Below, in pieces: positions 1 through 6,432 of a stretch of 9,786 bases of DNA (positions are counted from its first letter, which is position 1; each line of letters begins with the position of its first letter). Origin of the DNA: Gemmatimonadota bacterium (GTDB lineage Bacteria > Gemmatimonadota > Gemmatimonadetes > Palauibacterales > Palauibacteraceae); NCBI GenBank assembly GCA_029863105.1, contig JAOTWC010000044.1, positions 1 to 9,786 on the forward strand, in the 5' to 3' direction. Below the pieces are notes generated by a model. That model did not search any database. It saw only the letters and a program-made list of their open reading frames with translations, and was not told the origin of the DNA. The position numbers were made by a program, and so were the translations under genes.

Positions 1-1307
1 TCCCGGACTTCCCGCACCAGGGTCGGACGCATCAGCACGCCAGCGTTGGCCAGGGCTCCGTACGCCGCGACCATCTGTATGGACGTCACGGTCAGTTCGT
101 ACCCGTATGCGAGGGATTGCTGACTCAGCAGGCTCCATTCGGATGGCCTGCGGAGTTGGCCGGCGGCCTCGGACGTCGTCTCGATGCCCGTCGGGGTACC
201 GAACCCGAAATCACGCAGATAGCTGTACTGAAGTCCCGGTTCGATCCGTTCGGCCAACTTGGCCGCTCCGATGTTGCTGGATTGGAGCATCACCTGCGTG
301 ACTGTCAGCGAGTCGTGGTCGTGGACGTCCGTGATCGTGCGGTAGGGTGTCCGGTAGGTACCGCCCTCGACGTTGATATACTCGTCGAGCTGCGCCAGGT
401 TTTCCTGCACGAGGGTCGCCAGCAGTACGACTTTGGCAGTCGATCCCGGCTCGTATACATCTGTAAACGCTGGCAACCGGTAAGGGGAATCTTCGCGGCG
501 GCTTGCCAGTGCGAGGATTTCCCCGGTTGTCGGATCGGCCAGGATCACGTCGCCGCCTGCCGCGCCCGTCTCGCGGAGAGCGCGAGACAAAGAAGCTTCC
601 GCTATTTCCTGCAGATCCAGGTCGATCGTCAGGACGATGTCGCGGCCCGGGCGGGCCGGGACCGTACGTTCGTCGCGAATTGGATACAGCGCGCCATGCG
701 CGTCCCGACGACTCAGCTGCTCCCCGGGCCGGCCGGCCAGCAAACTGTCGAAGAAGAGTTCGAGACCTGAAACACCCCGACCCTCAGAGCCCACGGCGCC
801 GAGCAATACGCGGCCCAGTTCTCCTTCGGGATACACCCGGGCAGGTACGGCCTCGAAGTGCACGCCGCTTCGAACGGCGTTTTCGAGCTGGTCTTTGGTC
901 CTGCCGCGGATCTGGCCGAGCGACACCCACCCGGCGGTTGCCGTGTCGAGATCGGCGACCTGGCGACGTCCCAGATTGAGAATTCGGCGGAACGCCTCGA
1001 TGGCCCGATCCTTGTCTTCGACCTCCGCCGGGGCGTAGAACGCCCGGTACTTGTCCTGGGAGACGGTGAGCGGACGCATGTTCCGGTCGTACAGTCCCCC
1101 ACGGGCCGCGGGAAGTTCGGTGCGTTCCGTCGTCTGGCTCACCGCTCGCGAGTGCCAGATATCTCGCTGAATTACCTGGAGCTGAAACGCCCGACCGGTC
1201 ATCAACAGACCGCCGACAATGACGAAGCCGCACAGCGCGCGACACCGGAATGCGTGCGTGCGGCTGAGCGTGCGCGTCCTCGCGGAGGTCCTTCTGCTCC
1301 GGGTCAC
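1..1307 (-). CDS. ftsI: FtsI-type penicillin-binding protein (septal peptidoglycan transpeptidase), 3' end outside window
   Basis: This class B PBP would cross-link septal peptidoglycan with FtsW at the divisome, anchored in the inner membrane and facing the periplasm. About 435 residues are visible. An Arg-rich cytoplasmic N-terminus is followed by one transmembrane segment at about residues 24–46. The PBP-dimerisation region shows ARGGLYDRN at 68–76, and the transpeptidase domain starts near 225. The catalytic motif is EPGSTAK, with nucleophile Ser289 and Lys292 (SxxK); the SxN motif is Ser343-Ser344-Asn345. The KTG motif and C-terminus lie beyond base 1, so truncation is by the window edge only. 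The start is GTG at 1307, chosen because GGAGG lies 6 nt upstream and the GTG overlaps the ftsL stop as GTGA, which suggests translational coupling. Position right after rsmH and ftsL supports FtsI over SpoVD or another class B PBP. The identification is from motifs and synteny. Confidence 0.93.
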   Translation of the reverse strand, partial: MTRSRRTSARTRTLSRTHAFRCRALCGFVIVGGLLMTGRAFQLQVIQRDIWHSRAVSQTTERTELPAARGGLYDRNMRPLTVSQDKYRAFYAPAEVEDKDRAIEAFRRILNLGRRQVADLDTATAGWVSLGQIRGRTKDQLENAVRSGVHFEAVPARVYPEGELGRVLLGAVGSEGRGVSGLELFFDSLLAGRPGEQLSRRDAHGALYPIRDERTVPARPGRDIVLTIDLDLQEIAEASLSRALRETGAAGGDVILADPTTGEILALASRREDSPYRLPAFTDVYEPGSTAKVVLLATLVQENLAQLDEYINVEGGTYRTPYRTITDVHDHDSLTVTQVMLQSSNIGAAKLAERIEPGLQYSYLRDFGFGTPTGIETTSEAAGQLRRPSEWSLLSQQSLAYGYELTVTSIQMVAAYGALANAGVLMRPTLVREVR

Positions 1308-1663
1308 GATCCGCCTCCGCTCGACGGTCGAGAATCGGTCACGTCGACCACATGCACGACCTCCTCGTCGTTCGCCTCTCGCAAACCAAGACCCGCGGCG
1401 GCGGCAGTGATTCGTTGCAGCGAGGAGAGGGAGTCGACGCGCATGATCTCGTACGACAGCTGCTCCTGCAGCAACTGTTCCTCCCGGCGCAGCTCGCCCA
1501 GGGTTTCGGCCAGACGCGTTCCATTTGAGGTGCGCCGAACGGAAAACAGCAGGCCAAGGGGTATGGTCAACGCAGCCGTGCCCAGGATCATGCGTCGGCG
1601 CATGACTCCCAAACGCCGAGCGCGAGCCGCCCGCCGCCGATTTCGGCTCACGCCCGCTGCCAT
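1304..1663 (-). CDS. ftsL: FtsL-like cell division protein
   Basis: This small bitopic divisome protein of 119 aa is expected to bind FtsB/FtsQ and help activate FtsW–FtsI. A very basic cytoplasmic N-terminus (residues 1–24, rich in Arg) precedes one transmembrane helix at about 25–41. A heptad-like coiled coil follows at about 48–85 (LAETLGELRREEQLLQEQL). The tail contains the LGL motif followed by acidic residues and EEVVHV, typical of FtsL-type proteins. Primary sequence in this family is poorly conserved, so the call rests on topology and position between rsmH and ftsI. The ATG at 1663 lies 16 nt inside rsmH, and no clear Shine–Dalgarno precedes it, so translation probably depends on ribosomes leaving rsmH. 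The stop overlaps the ftsI GTG by 3 bases (GTGA). A septum-formation-initiator (DivIC/FtsB) label is the main alternative. Confidence 0.8.
   Translation of the reverse strand: MAAGVSRNRRRAARARRLGVMRRRMILGTAALTIPLGLLFSVRRTSNGTRLAETLGELRREEQLLQEQLSYEIMRVDSLSSLQRITAAAAGLGLREANDEEVVHVVDVTDSRPSSGGGS
1314..1318 (-). promoter_or_regulatory. Ribosome-binding site of ftsI
   Basis: GGAGG lies 6 nt before the GTG at 1307, inside the last codons of ftsL. It fixes the ftsI start, since no ATG precedes the transmembrane segment in that frame. Confidence 0.8.
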
Positions 1664-2586
1664 CCGCGGAGGCGGGCACTCCGGGCCCGCGGATTGCGCT
1701 GGGTCTCGGCTTCCGAGGGGCGAATCGGCCTGCGCGTGAGCGTTGTTCCGAGCGCTTCACCCCGGCAACGACAAACCGGCAGCTCAGGCGGGCACACACA
1801 CGCCTGGCTCCACTCGCGAAACGCGTGCTTCACCCTGCGATCCTCAAGCGAATGGTACGATATCACGGCGATTCTGCCTCCCGAGCACAGGCGATCCCGG
1901 ATCGCCGGAAGGACCTCCTCCAACGCGTCCATCTCCTCATTGACAGCGATGCGAAGCGCCTGAAACAGGCGTGCCTTTACTCCGGCGTTCAGTCCGGCGC
2001 CCAGGACGGTGGTACATGCCGCCATGAAGTCGTCCGACGTTCGGAAGGGCACAGTGCTTCGACGCTTCACGATTTCCTGCGCCAGACGTCTCCATCTTCG
2101 CTCCTCGCCGAATTCTCTGAAGATCCGACCCAGCTCAGCCTCGGACTCGCAGTTCAATACGTCGGCCGCGGTCCTCCTTCCGTCGGCTGTCCCGCCCATC
2201 CGCATATCCAACGGTGTGCTCCGACGGAAGGAGAACCCACGAGCCTGTATGTCCAGCTGATGCGAAGAAACTCCGAGATCCAGCAGAGCACCTTGCACCG
2301 TTTCAGTCTCCAGTTTCGACATCGCGACATCCGCGACATTCCGAAAATTGCCCTCGACCAGGGTCACCCGGTCGCCGTATGCCTCAAGCCGTGTCGCGGC
2401 GGCGGCGAGCGCCTCCGGATCCCTGTCCACCCCGATCAGGGCCAGGCTCGGATCCGAGCGGAGCAACAACTCCGCGTGCCCACCTCCACCCACGGTTGCA
2501 TCTATCCAGATGCCGCCCCGCGGTTGCAGCAGGGCGACGACTTCCGCCGCGAGCACCGGCTCGTGCGAGTATGGGCCAATCGCCAC
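1648..2586 (-). CDS. rsmH: 16S rRNA (cytosine(1402)-N4)-methyltransferase RsmH
   Basis: RsmH (MraW) uses S-adenosylmethionine to N4-methylate C1402 in the decoding centre of 16S rRNA. The 312-aa length is normal for the family. The signatures are all present: HEPVL at 8–12, the SAM-binding loop DATVGGGGH at 29–37, GVDRDPEAL at 52–60, and LLDLGVSSHQLD at 101–112. RGFSF and PLDMRM follow at 116–130, then the FGEER block near 159–163, FQALRIAVNEE at 208–218, and ISYHSLEDRRVK at 242–253. The family CxC…CxC cysteines are at 263–274, and NPRARSARLR closes the protein. The start is GTG at 2586, 23 nt after the mraZ stop; no upstream in-frame start is visible. No good Shine–Dalgarno is seen, so coupling to mraZ is likely. 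It overlaps ftsL by 16 nt. Confidence 0.97.
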   Translation of the reverse strand: MAIGPYSHEPVLAAEVVALLQPRGGIWIDATVGGGGHAELLLRSDPSLALIGVDRDPEALAAAATRLEAYGDRVTLVEGNFRNVADVAMSKLETETVQGALLDLGVSSHQLDIQARGFSFRRSTPLDMRMGGTADGRRTAADVLNCESEAELGRIFREFGEERRWRRLAQEIVKRRSTVPFRTSDDFMAACTTVLGAGLNAGVKARLFQALRIAVNEEMDALEEVLPAIRDRLCSGGRIAVISYHSLEDRRVKHAFREWSQACVCPPELPVCRCRGEALGTTLTRRPIRPSEAETQRNPRARSARLRGWQRA

Positions 2587-2609
2587 GCGCCGACTCGCGG
2601 CGTGCTCGG

Positions 2610-3044
2610 TCAGGCGAACAGGCTTCCGGCAATGTCGCCGGAATCACCGTCCGCTCCGTCGACCACCCGCGCAAAGCGGGTGGGATCCCAGATTTCGATC
2701 TTGTCCAGAGCCCCGATCAGCAGGGCCTCCGTCTCAATCCCGACATGAGATCTGAGGCGTTCCGCGATCAGAATCCGACCTTGCTTATCGGGCGTAACCT
2801 CCTGGGCATTCGCCGTGAGGCTGAGCAGGAGATGACGCTTTGATGGAGCTCGACGGGCCAGATCGCGCATGCGGGCCTCGACGGCACCCCAGTTGTCGTT
2901 CGGATAGAGTGTCAGGGCGTCGGAATGGGCATGGATCAGGATGAACGTGGCGCCCGCCTCAGCTCCCTTCCGGAAAGCTGCCGGCAGTGTGACGCGTCCT
3001 TTTTCGTCTACCTGATTGAGGTAGCTTCCGAGGTATCCGCCCAC
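2610..3044 (-). CDS. mraZ: MraZ, transcriptional regulator of the dcw cluster
   Basis: MraZ is a ring-forming, SpoVT/AbrB-like DNA-binding protein that controls its own division and cell-wall operon. The sequence shows the duplicated family motif: DEKGRVTLPAAFR at residues 13–25 and DKQGRILIAERLR at 86–98. I place the start at GTG 3044, giving 144 aa and an N-terminus of GGYLGSYLNQ. That matches the usual MraZ start, in which a short hydrophobic-Gly stretch precedes the first DEKGR motif. The open frame continues upstream to a GTG at 3137 (175 aa). That extension would lie inside the promoter and MraZ boxes and is Trp/Gly-rich only because TGGGN repeats are being read through. The nearest G-rich stretch, GGGG, lies 4–5 nt before the GTG. 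mraZ is first in the operon with rsmH, ftsL and ftsI and is probably repressed by its own product through the boxes at 3039–3113. Confidence 0.93.
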   Translation of the reverse strand: MGGYLGSYLNQVDEKGRVTLPAAFRKGAEAGATFILIHAHSDALTLYPNDNWGAVEARMRDLARRAPSKRHLLLSLTANAQEVTPDKQGRILIAERLRSHVGIETEALLIGALDKIEIWDPTRFARVVDGADGDSGDIAGSLFA

Positions 3045-3113
3045 TGTGCCCCATGATGTCTGGAAGGTTGTGAGAAATCCCCACAGAGTCCCACTTTTCC
3101 CCACTGCGCCCCA
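3039..3113 (-). promoter_or_regulatory. MraZ-box operator array: six TGGGN repeats in one 10-bp register
   Basis: Read on the minus strand, TGGGG, TGGGG, TGGGA and TGGGG start at 3113, 3103, 3093 and 3083, each separated by 5 nt. Two more boxes, TGGGG and TGGGC, start at 3053 and 3043. They are 30 nt beyond the fourth box and in exactly the same 10-bp phase. TGGGN repeats with 5-nt spacers upstream of mraZ are the known MraZ-binding pattern in E. coli. The first box shares its T with the end of the -10 hexamer, and the last overlaps the mraZ GTG start, so bound MraZ would cover the promoter, leader and translation start. Confidence 0.9.
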
Positions 3114-3141
3114 TTGTAGTGGTGATGCTTGGGACACGCAA
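3113..3141 (-). promoter_or_regulatory. Sigma70-type promoter of the mraZ–rsmH–ftsL–ftsI operon
   Basis: The -35 element TTGCGT (3141–3136) is followed by a 17-nt spacer and the -10 element TACAAT (3118–3113). Transcription would begin near 3105–3107, giving a leader of about 62 nt before the GTG at 3044. The -10 runs directly into the first MraZ box (TACAATGGGG), which fits repression by occlusion. The start site is predicted, not shown. Confidence 0.75.
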
Positions 3142-3170
3142 CCCCCTTTGCCCCCTTCGAATACAGCACG

Positions 3171-3206
3171 AAAAAAGCCCGGCGAGACATCGGGTCTCGC
3201 CGGGCT
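3171..3206 (-). terminator. Intrinsic terminator of the TPR-protein gene
   Basis: On the minus strand a perfect 13-bp stem (AGCCCGGCGAGAC pairing with GTCTCGCCGGGCT) closes a 5-nt loop (CCGAT) and runs into six T's. It lies 48 nt after the TPR-gene stop and ends 29 nt before the mraZ -35 element, so it separates the two transcription units. Confidence 0.93.
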
Positions 3207-3254
3207 CTCCGGCCAGTCGTGGGCGGTCTGGCCGCCCCAGGGGTCAGATCGGAA

Positions 3255-5003
3255 TCAGCGGCAGGCCTTCCGCACGATCTGCTGCTCCCGATACAGGTAG
3301 ACATCCGTGCTTTCACGGATCTGTGCCTGACTTTCCGCCTGGATGCGGCCTGCCCGATTCAAGCTCGGCAGCACCTGCTCGAACTCCGCCAGAGCCCGCC
3401 GGGCCGGCTGACACGCCTCGTCGCGCTCATTCGCCTGATCGATCTGCACGCCAAGCTGGTAGTGGCTAAAGGCGGTGAAGAAATACAGCTGCTGGCGCGT
3501 CTCGCCCGGCTGGGCAAACTCGGTGCCGACCTTGAACAGGTTGATCGCACGGTTGTACTGACCCGCCTTGTAATGATCGTTGTACCCCCGGCTCAACATC
3601 TGGGCGGCCACAATGTTGGGATCCTCACCGCCCTCCACCGCAGCACGCAAGTCCGCAATCGCCCCGTCGGTATCGCCCCCGCTCAGCTTGAAGAAACCGC
3701 GCTTGGTGAGCCCGCGTTCCAAAGTCGGATCCAGTCGCAGGGCCTCGTCCATCGCGGCAGCCGCTGCGGAGTAGTCCCCCATGCGGGCATGGACGTCGGC
3801 GCGCAACGATCGCAACCCGGCATCTCCCGGCAACTGCACCTCGGCCCGGTCGGCAAACGTCAGGGCGGCGGCGTAGTCACCAACCTCCAGGTACGCTGCG
3901 ACGACGTTCTTGAGAATCTGCGGGTCGGTGTCGGCACCCTTGAGATCCAGAACCTTGTTGTAGGCCTCGACGGCAAGCAGGATCGCCTCCTTATCGGCAA
4001 TCGCCCCTGTCCCCCCGGTGTCCGTCCCGGCAGTGGTCCCCTTGTTCAGGGCCACGTTACCGAGGAACTCCCACAGGCCGGCGTGGGTCGGATCCACCTC
4101 AATCCCGGACTGCAGCAGGCCGATCGCTTCATCGTAGCCGCCCGCCGAGGCAAGCTGGAAGGCGATGTTCATCCGCACGTCCGCATCGCCGGGATTGAAG
4201 TTCAGGTACTCACCGTACAATTCCATCGCCCGATCCATGTCTCCCAGCTGCGCGGAGACAAAGGCGAGTGAGTTCAGGGCATCGACCTCGGCAGGATTGC
4301 GCTCGACGACGATCTGAAGATTGTCTCGTGCCTGTTCCCAATCCTCCATGCCCATGTACACACGACCCATCAAGTACCGACCCGTCGTGCTGTTCGGGTT
4401 GAAGGCGAGCGCCTGCTCACAGTTGCGGCGAGCGTCGTCGTACTGCTCGGCGCTCAGATAATCGTTGCAGAACAGCAGCGAGCGCTGATAGCCGACCTGA
4501 CCCTCGATCGCACCCATGATCCGGTCGGCCGCTTCGTCGACGCCTTTGCCGCCATCATCCTGCACGGCGAACTTTGGAATCGGCGTCGCGTCCCCGGTAC
4601 GCGCGTCCACGAACTGGACCGTAAACGCATTGCCGGTCGACGCGCGCTCCACGGTGCCGTGGAGGACGAGATCGGCATCGAGCCTCCCTGCCAGCTGCCG
4701 CCACTGCACGAGGCCCAGATCTTCTTCCTTCAGCTTCAGCTTGCTGAGTTCGTCCTTCACGGCGCGTTCTTCGATCGGAGAGAGCGTACCCAGATCCCCG
4801 AGCCGCTTCAGAACCTCTTCCGATACTTTGCGGCCGAAGTTCCGCTTCACACCAGTCCCCTGCTCGATCGGCGCCACCAGAACCTTGGCTCGACCGCCGC
4901 TGGAACCCGATTCCTGGGCCGCGGCGGGGGCTGCAAGACTGAGTGCCACCAGCGTGAAACCAGCCGCCAGCACGCCGATTAGCCTTCTTTCCACTCGCAT
5001 CAT
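3255..5003 (-). CDS. Secreted TPR-repeat protein with a CsgG/FlgO/LpoB-like N-terminal domain
   Basis: The 582-aa product starts at the ATG at 5003, chosen because AAGGA lies 7 nt upstream and the Met is followed at once by a signal peptide. That peptide has basic RVERR, a hydrophobic core, and APAAA as cleavage site near residue 29. An open frame 20 codons longer has no ribosome-binding site. Residues about 38–170 resemble small alpha/beta domains of the TolB-N/FlgO/CsgG/LpoB type. They contain KVLVAPIE, an SPIEERAV helix, ADLVLHGTVERA and then a strand such as AFTVQFVDARTGD. From about 180 to the end there are at least eight TPR-like helix pairs, with hallmark ends such as ALAFNPN, YLNFNPGD, GIEVDPTH and ALRLDPT. 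A Gly/Thr-rich insert (KGTTAGTDTGGTG, 321–333) interrupts the array. TPRs scaffold protein complexes, so an envelope assembly role is reasonable, but the partner is unknown. It forms its own transcription unit between tRNA-Val and the mraZ promoter. Confidence 0.85.
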   Translation of the reverse strand: MMRVERRLIGVLAAGFTLVALSLAAPAAAQESGSSGGRAKVLVAPIEQGTGVKRNFGRKVSEEVLKRLGDLGTLSPIEERAVKDELSKLKLKEEDLGLVQWRQLAGRLDADLVLHGTVERASTGNAFTVQFVDARTGDATPIPKFAVQDDGGKGVDEAADRIMGAIEGQVGYQRSLLFCNDYLSAEQYDDARRNCEQALAFNPNSTTGRYLMGRVYMGMEDWEQARDNLQIVVERNPAEVDALNSLAFVSAQLGDMDRAMELYGEYLNFNPGDADVRMNIAFQLASAGGYDEAIGLLQSGIEVDPTHAGLWEFLGNVALNKGTTAGTDTGGTGAIADKEAILLAVEAYNKVLDLKGADTDPQILKNVVAAYLEVGDYAAALTFADRAEVQLPGDAGLRSLRADVHARMGDYSAAAAAMDEALRLDPTLERGLTKRGFFKLSGGDTDGAIADLRAAVEGGEDPNIVAAQMLSRGYNDHYKAGQYNRAINLFKVGTEFAQPGETRQQLYFFTAFSHYQLGVQIDQANERDEACQPARRALAEFEQVLPSLNRAGRIQAESQAQIRESTDVYLYREQQIVRKACR

Positions 5004-5010
5004 GCTTACG

Positions 5011-5015
5011 TCCTT
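5011..5015 (-). promoter_or_regulatory. Ribosome-binding site of the TPR-protein gene
   Basis: AAGGA lies 7 nt before the ATG at 5003. It selects that start over the in-frame ATG at 5063 and gives a product beginning with a clean signal peptide. Confidence 0.75.
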
Positions 5016-5019
5016 CGAT

Positions 5020-5033
5020 TCGTTTTCAAACGA
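5020..5033. repeat. 14-bp inverted repeat in the leader of the TPR-protein gene
   Basis: TCGTTT and AAACGA form a perfect inverted repeat around a 2-nt centre, 16 nt upstream of the TPR ATG and 4 nt upstream of its ribosome-binding site. The centre is too short for a good RNA hairpin, so a DNA-binding site is more plausible. I found no convincing -35/-10 pair in the 128-nt gap (5004–5131). Confidence 0.35.
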
Positions 5034-5131
5034 TGAGAGCGAACCCTCAGCCCGTTCGTTCACCTGTACGACACACTATCGGCGCTCAGGTTCCGCCTGC
5101 CGACCTCGCTGGGCCGAATGCACCGCGCCCA

Positions 5132-5206
5132 TGGGCGAAGCTGGATTCGAACCAGCGACCTCCTGCTTGTAAGGCAGGCGCTCTGGACCAACTGAGCTAT
5201 TCGCCC
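5132..5206 (-). tRNA. tRNA-Val (anticodon UAC)
   Basis: The 75-nt cloverleaf is complete. The acceptor stem GGGCGAA pairs with TTCGCCC, followed by discriminator A. The D arm is GCTC…GAGC with AGTTGG in the loop. The anticodon stem CCTGC/GCAGG holds the loop CTTACAA, giving anticodon TAC. The T arm is GCTGG TTCGAAT CCAGC. CCA is not encoded; the 3' flank is TGGGCG. The 5' end overlaps the last 10 nt of the membrane-protein gene at 5197–5448, so it is probably cut out of that transcript by RNase P. No terminator-like hairpin plus T-run follows it. Confidence 0.97.
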
Positions 5207-5448
5207 CCGTTCCCCCGTTCAAGATCACGATGTCGCACACCCCAGATCAGACCTGCCGGTATCAGGACTGCGTACCCCGCGATCAACAACAGCGGCGCCG
5301 CTGTCGTGGATCCAGCGTTGAGCAGGAGGTATCCCAAAATGACAGCCACGACGCCGGCTGCCAGAAGCGCGATGTTGATTCGCGCGAAGCCGAACAATTG
5401 CGGTTGCCCTGGCGATTTATCTGGGCGGCGTGGACGACTACGATCCAT
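5197..5448 (-). CDS. Small DUF3098-like two-helix membrane protein
   Basis: This 83-aa protein has a basic, Pro-rich N-terminus (residues 1–17) and the motif QLFGFARIN at 17–25. Two hydrophobic helices follow at about 24–44 (ending LGYLLLNAG) and 51–70 (APLLLIAGYAVLIPAGLIW), then a charged tail. The layout, with FG near the first helix, LGY–L–G–S between helices and AP…GY in the second, resembles DUF3098 family proteins, whose function is unknown. The resemblance is from memory. It starts 9 nt after the peptidase-like gene stop, with AGGG immediately before the ATG, so coupling is likely. Its last two codons and TAG stop lie inside tRNA-Val; the stop is made by tRNA residues U8-A9-G10. Maturation of that tRNA would cut the mRNA upstream of this stop. 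Confidence 0.72.
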   Translation of the reverse strand: MDRSRPRRPDKSPGQPQLFGFARINIALLAAGVVAVILGYLLLNAGSTTAAPLLLIAGYAVLIPAGLIWGVRHRDLERGNGGE

Positions 5449-5457
5449 CCCTGAAGA

Positions 5458-6432
5458 CTAGACCCCGAATCCAGGTGCGTCAACGTCCGATGCCTCCTCG
5501 GCAGCCGCGACCCGCTCTTCTTCGACCAGTCGCTGGAGACGCAACCTGTCCCGGCGAACGCGGGAGATTCCCATCACGAGAACCAGACCGGCGACCATCA
5601 GCCAGATCAACCCCGTGCGGCTGAACAGATACAGCCAACCGTAGCGGTCGAGCACCTGCCGGCGCCACCGCTGTTCAAAGTCGTTACCCGTGAGGCCGTA
5701 CACGCTCCGGAGCGCCGCCTCGAAGGACTTGCCGCCGCGAAGTTCGGCGAACAGGCCGGCAAGCCCTGGTTCTCCAGCCATTTCTATCAGGGCCGCAACC
5801 GCTGTGTAGGACAGCAGGTATGCCGTGGGCGGATCGAACCCGATCCGAAAACCCTGATCCAATCCGACCAGAACCGACTGCCCACGCCGTACGAGAAGAA
5901 ACTGCAGCCGCCAGCCATCGTTCCAGTTCCAGGTGCCACTCGCGGCTTGCGCGTAGCCTTCCTGCACCCAGCGCGGGACATTCCCGTTCGTGGCCGCGTG
6001 GAGCATCACGTGAGCCAACTCGTGGCGGTACACGGCTCGCAGCAGGGAGAGATCCCTCTGGGTTCCGTCGACCCGCAGGGCGATGATGCGGTCGGCCGGA
6101 GCCGCGACCCCAGCCACCCATGGTTCGACGGGTCCTATGCCGAGCGAATCGAACCCTGCCCGATCCTGCAGGAACCAGACCGTAACGGTATCGGAGGCGA
6201 GCAGATCCGCGGCCAGAGGCAACCCGGGCATCGGGGCCCAAACGAACGGGTCGCGGGCCAGGGACTCCGCCAGCACTTCCAGTCCCGGCCCGGCCCGAAC
6301 GACGACGGTTGGCAAACCGTCGGCGTGGGTCCCCCCACCGTCCCGAACAGGACCGCCAGCCGGATCACTGCACGAGGAACTGAGGGTCAGTCCGACAAGG
6401 AAACACCAGACGAGGAGACCGCGAACGATCAA
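5458..6432 (-). CDS. Peptidase MA-like zinc metalloprotease, predicted lipoprotein with C-terminal membrane helix
   Basis: The start is inferred as TTG at 6432, which overlaps the rluD stop as TTGA and gives 324 aa. The longer frame upstream runs only through rluD antiframe. From this TTG the protein opens with LIVRGLLVWCFLVGLTLSSSC, a lipoprotein-type signal with candidate lipidated Cys21; the S-S-S-C lipobox is loose. The zinc site is RHELAHVML, with HELAH at 137–141, and WVQEGYA at 156–162 supplies Glu158 as likely third ligand (gluzincin arrangement of peptidase MA). Near the end a transmembrane helix (about 273–289, GLIWLMVAGLVLVMGI) is followed by a basic segment and an acidic coil. Anchoring at both ends would leave the catalytic domain in the periplasm. 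Substrate is unknown. lspA, the lipoprotein signal peptidase, lies two genes upstream. Confidence is high for the peptidase fold and moderate for the start and lipidation. Confidence 0.8.
   Translation of the reverse strand: MIVRGLLVWCFLVGLTLSSSCSDPAGGPVRDGGGTHADGLPTVVVRAGPGLEVLAESLARDPFVWAPMPGLPLAADLLASDTVTVWFLQDRAGFDSLGIGPVEPWVAGVAAPADRIIALRVDGTQRDLSLLRAVYRHELAHVMLHAATNGNVPRWVQEGYAQAASGTWNWNDGWRLQFLLVRRGQSVLVGLDQGFRIGFDPPTAYLLSYTAVAALIEMAGEPGLAGLFAELRGGKSFEAALRSVYGLTGNDFEQRWRRQVLDRYGWLYLFSRTGLIWLMVAGLVLVMGISRVRRDRLRLQRLVEEERVAAAEEASDVDAPGFGV

Noticed and set aside
1825..2748. Plus-strand open frame of 307 codons opposite rsmH and mraZ.
   Set aside because: Antisense shadow; the minus strand encodes all RsmH motifs without interruption.
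3129..4271. Plus-strand open frame of 380 codons opposite the TPR gene.
   Set aside because: It runs antisense to a well-supported protein, crosses the terminator stem, has no recognisable domain or ribosome-binding site, and reflects GC-rich codon structure.
5126..5137. Perfect 12-bp palindrome CGCCCATGGGCG at the tRNA-Val 3' end.
   Set aside because: It has no loop and no T-run, half of it is the acceptor stem, and it is likely chance similarity of the trailer; not a terminator.
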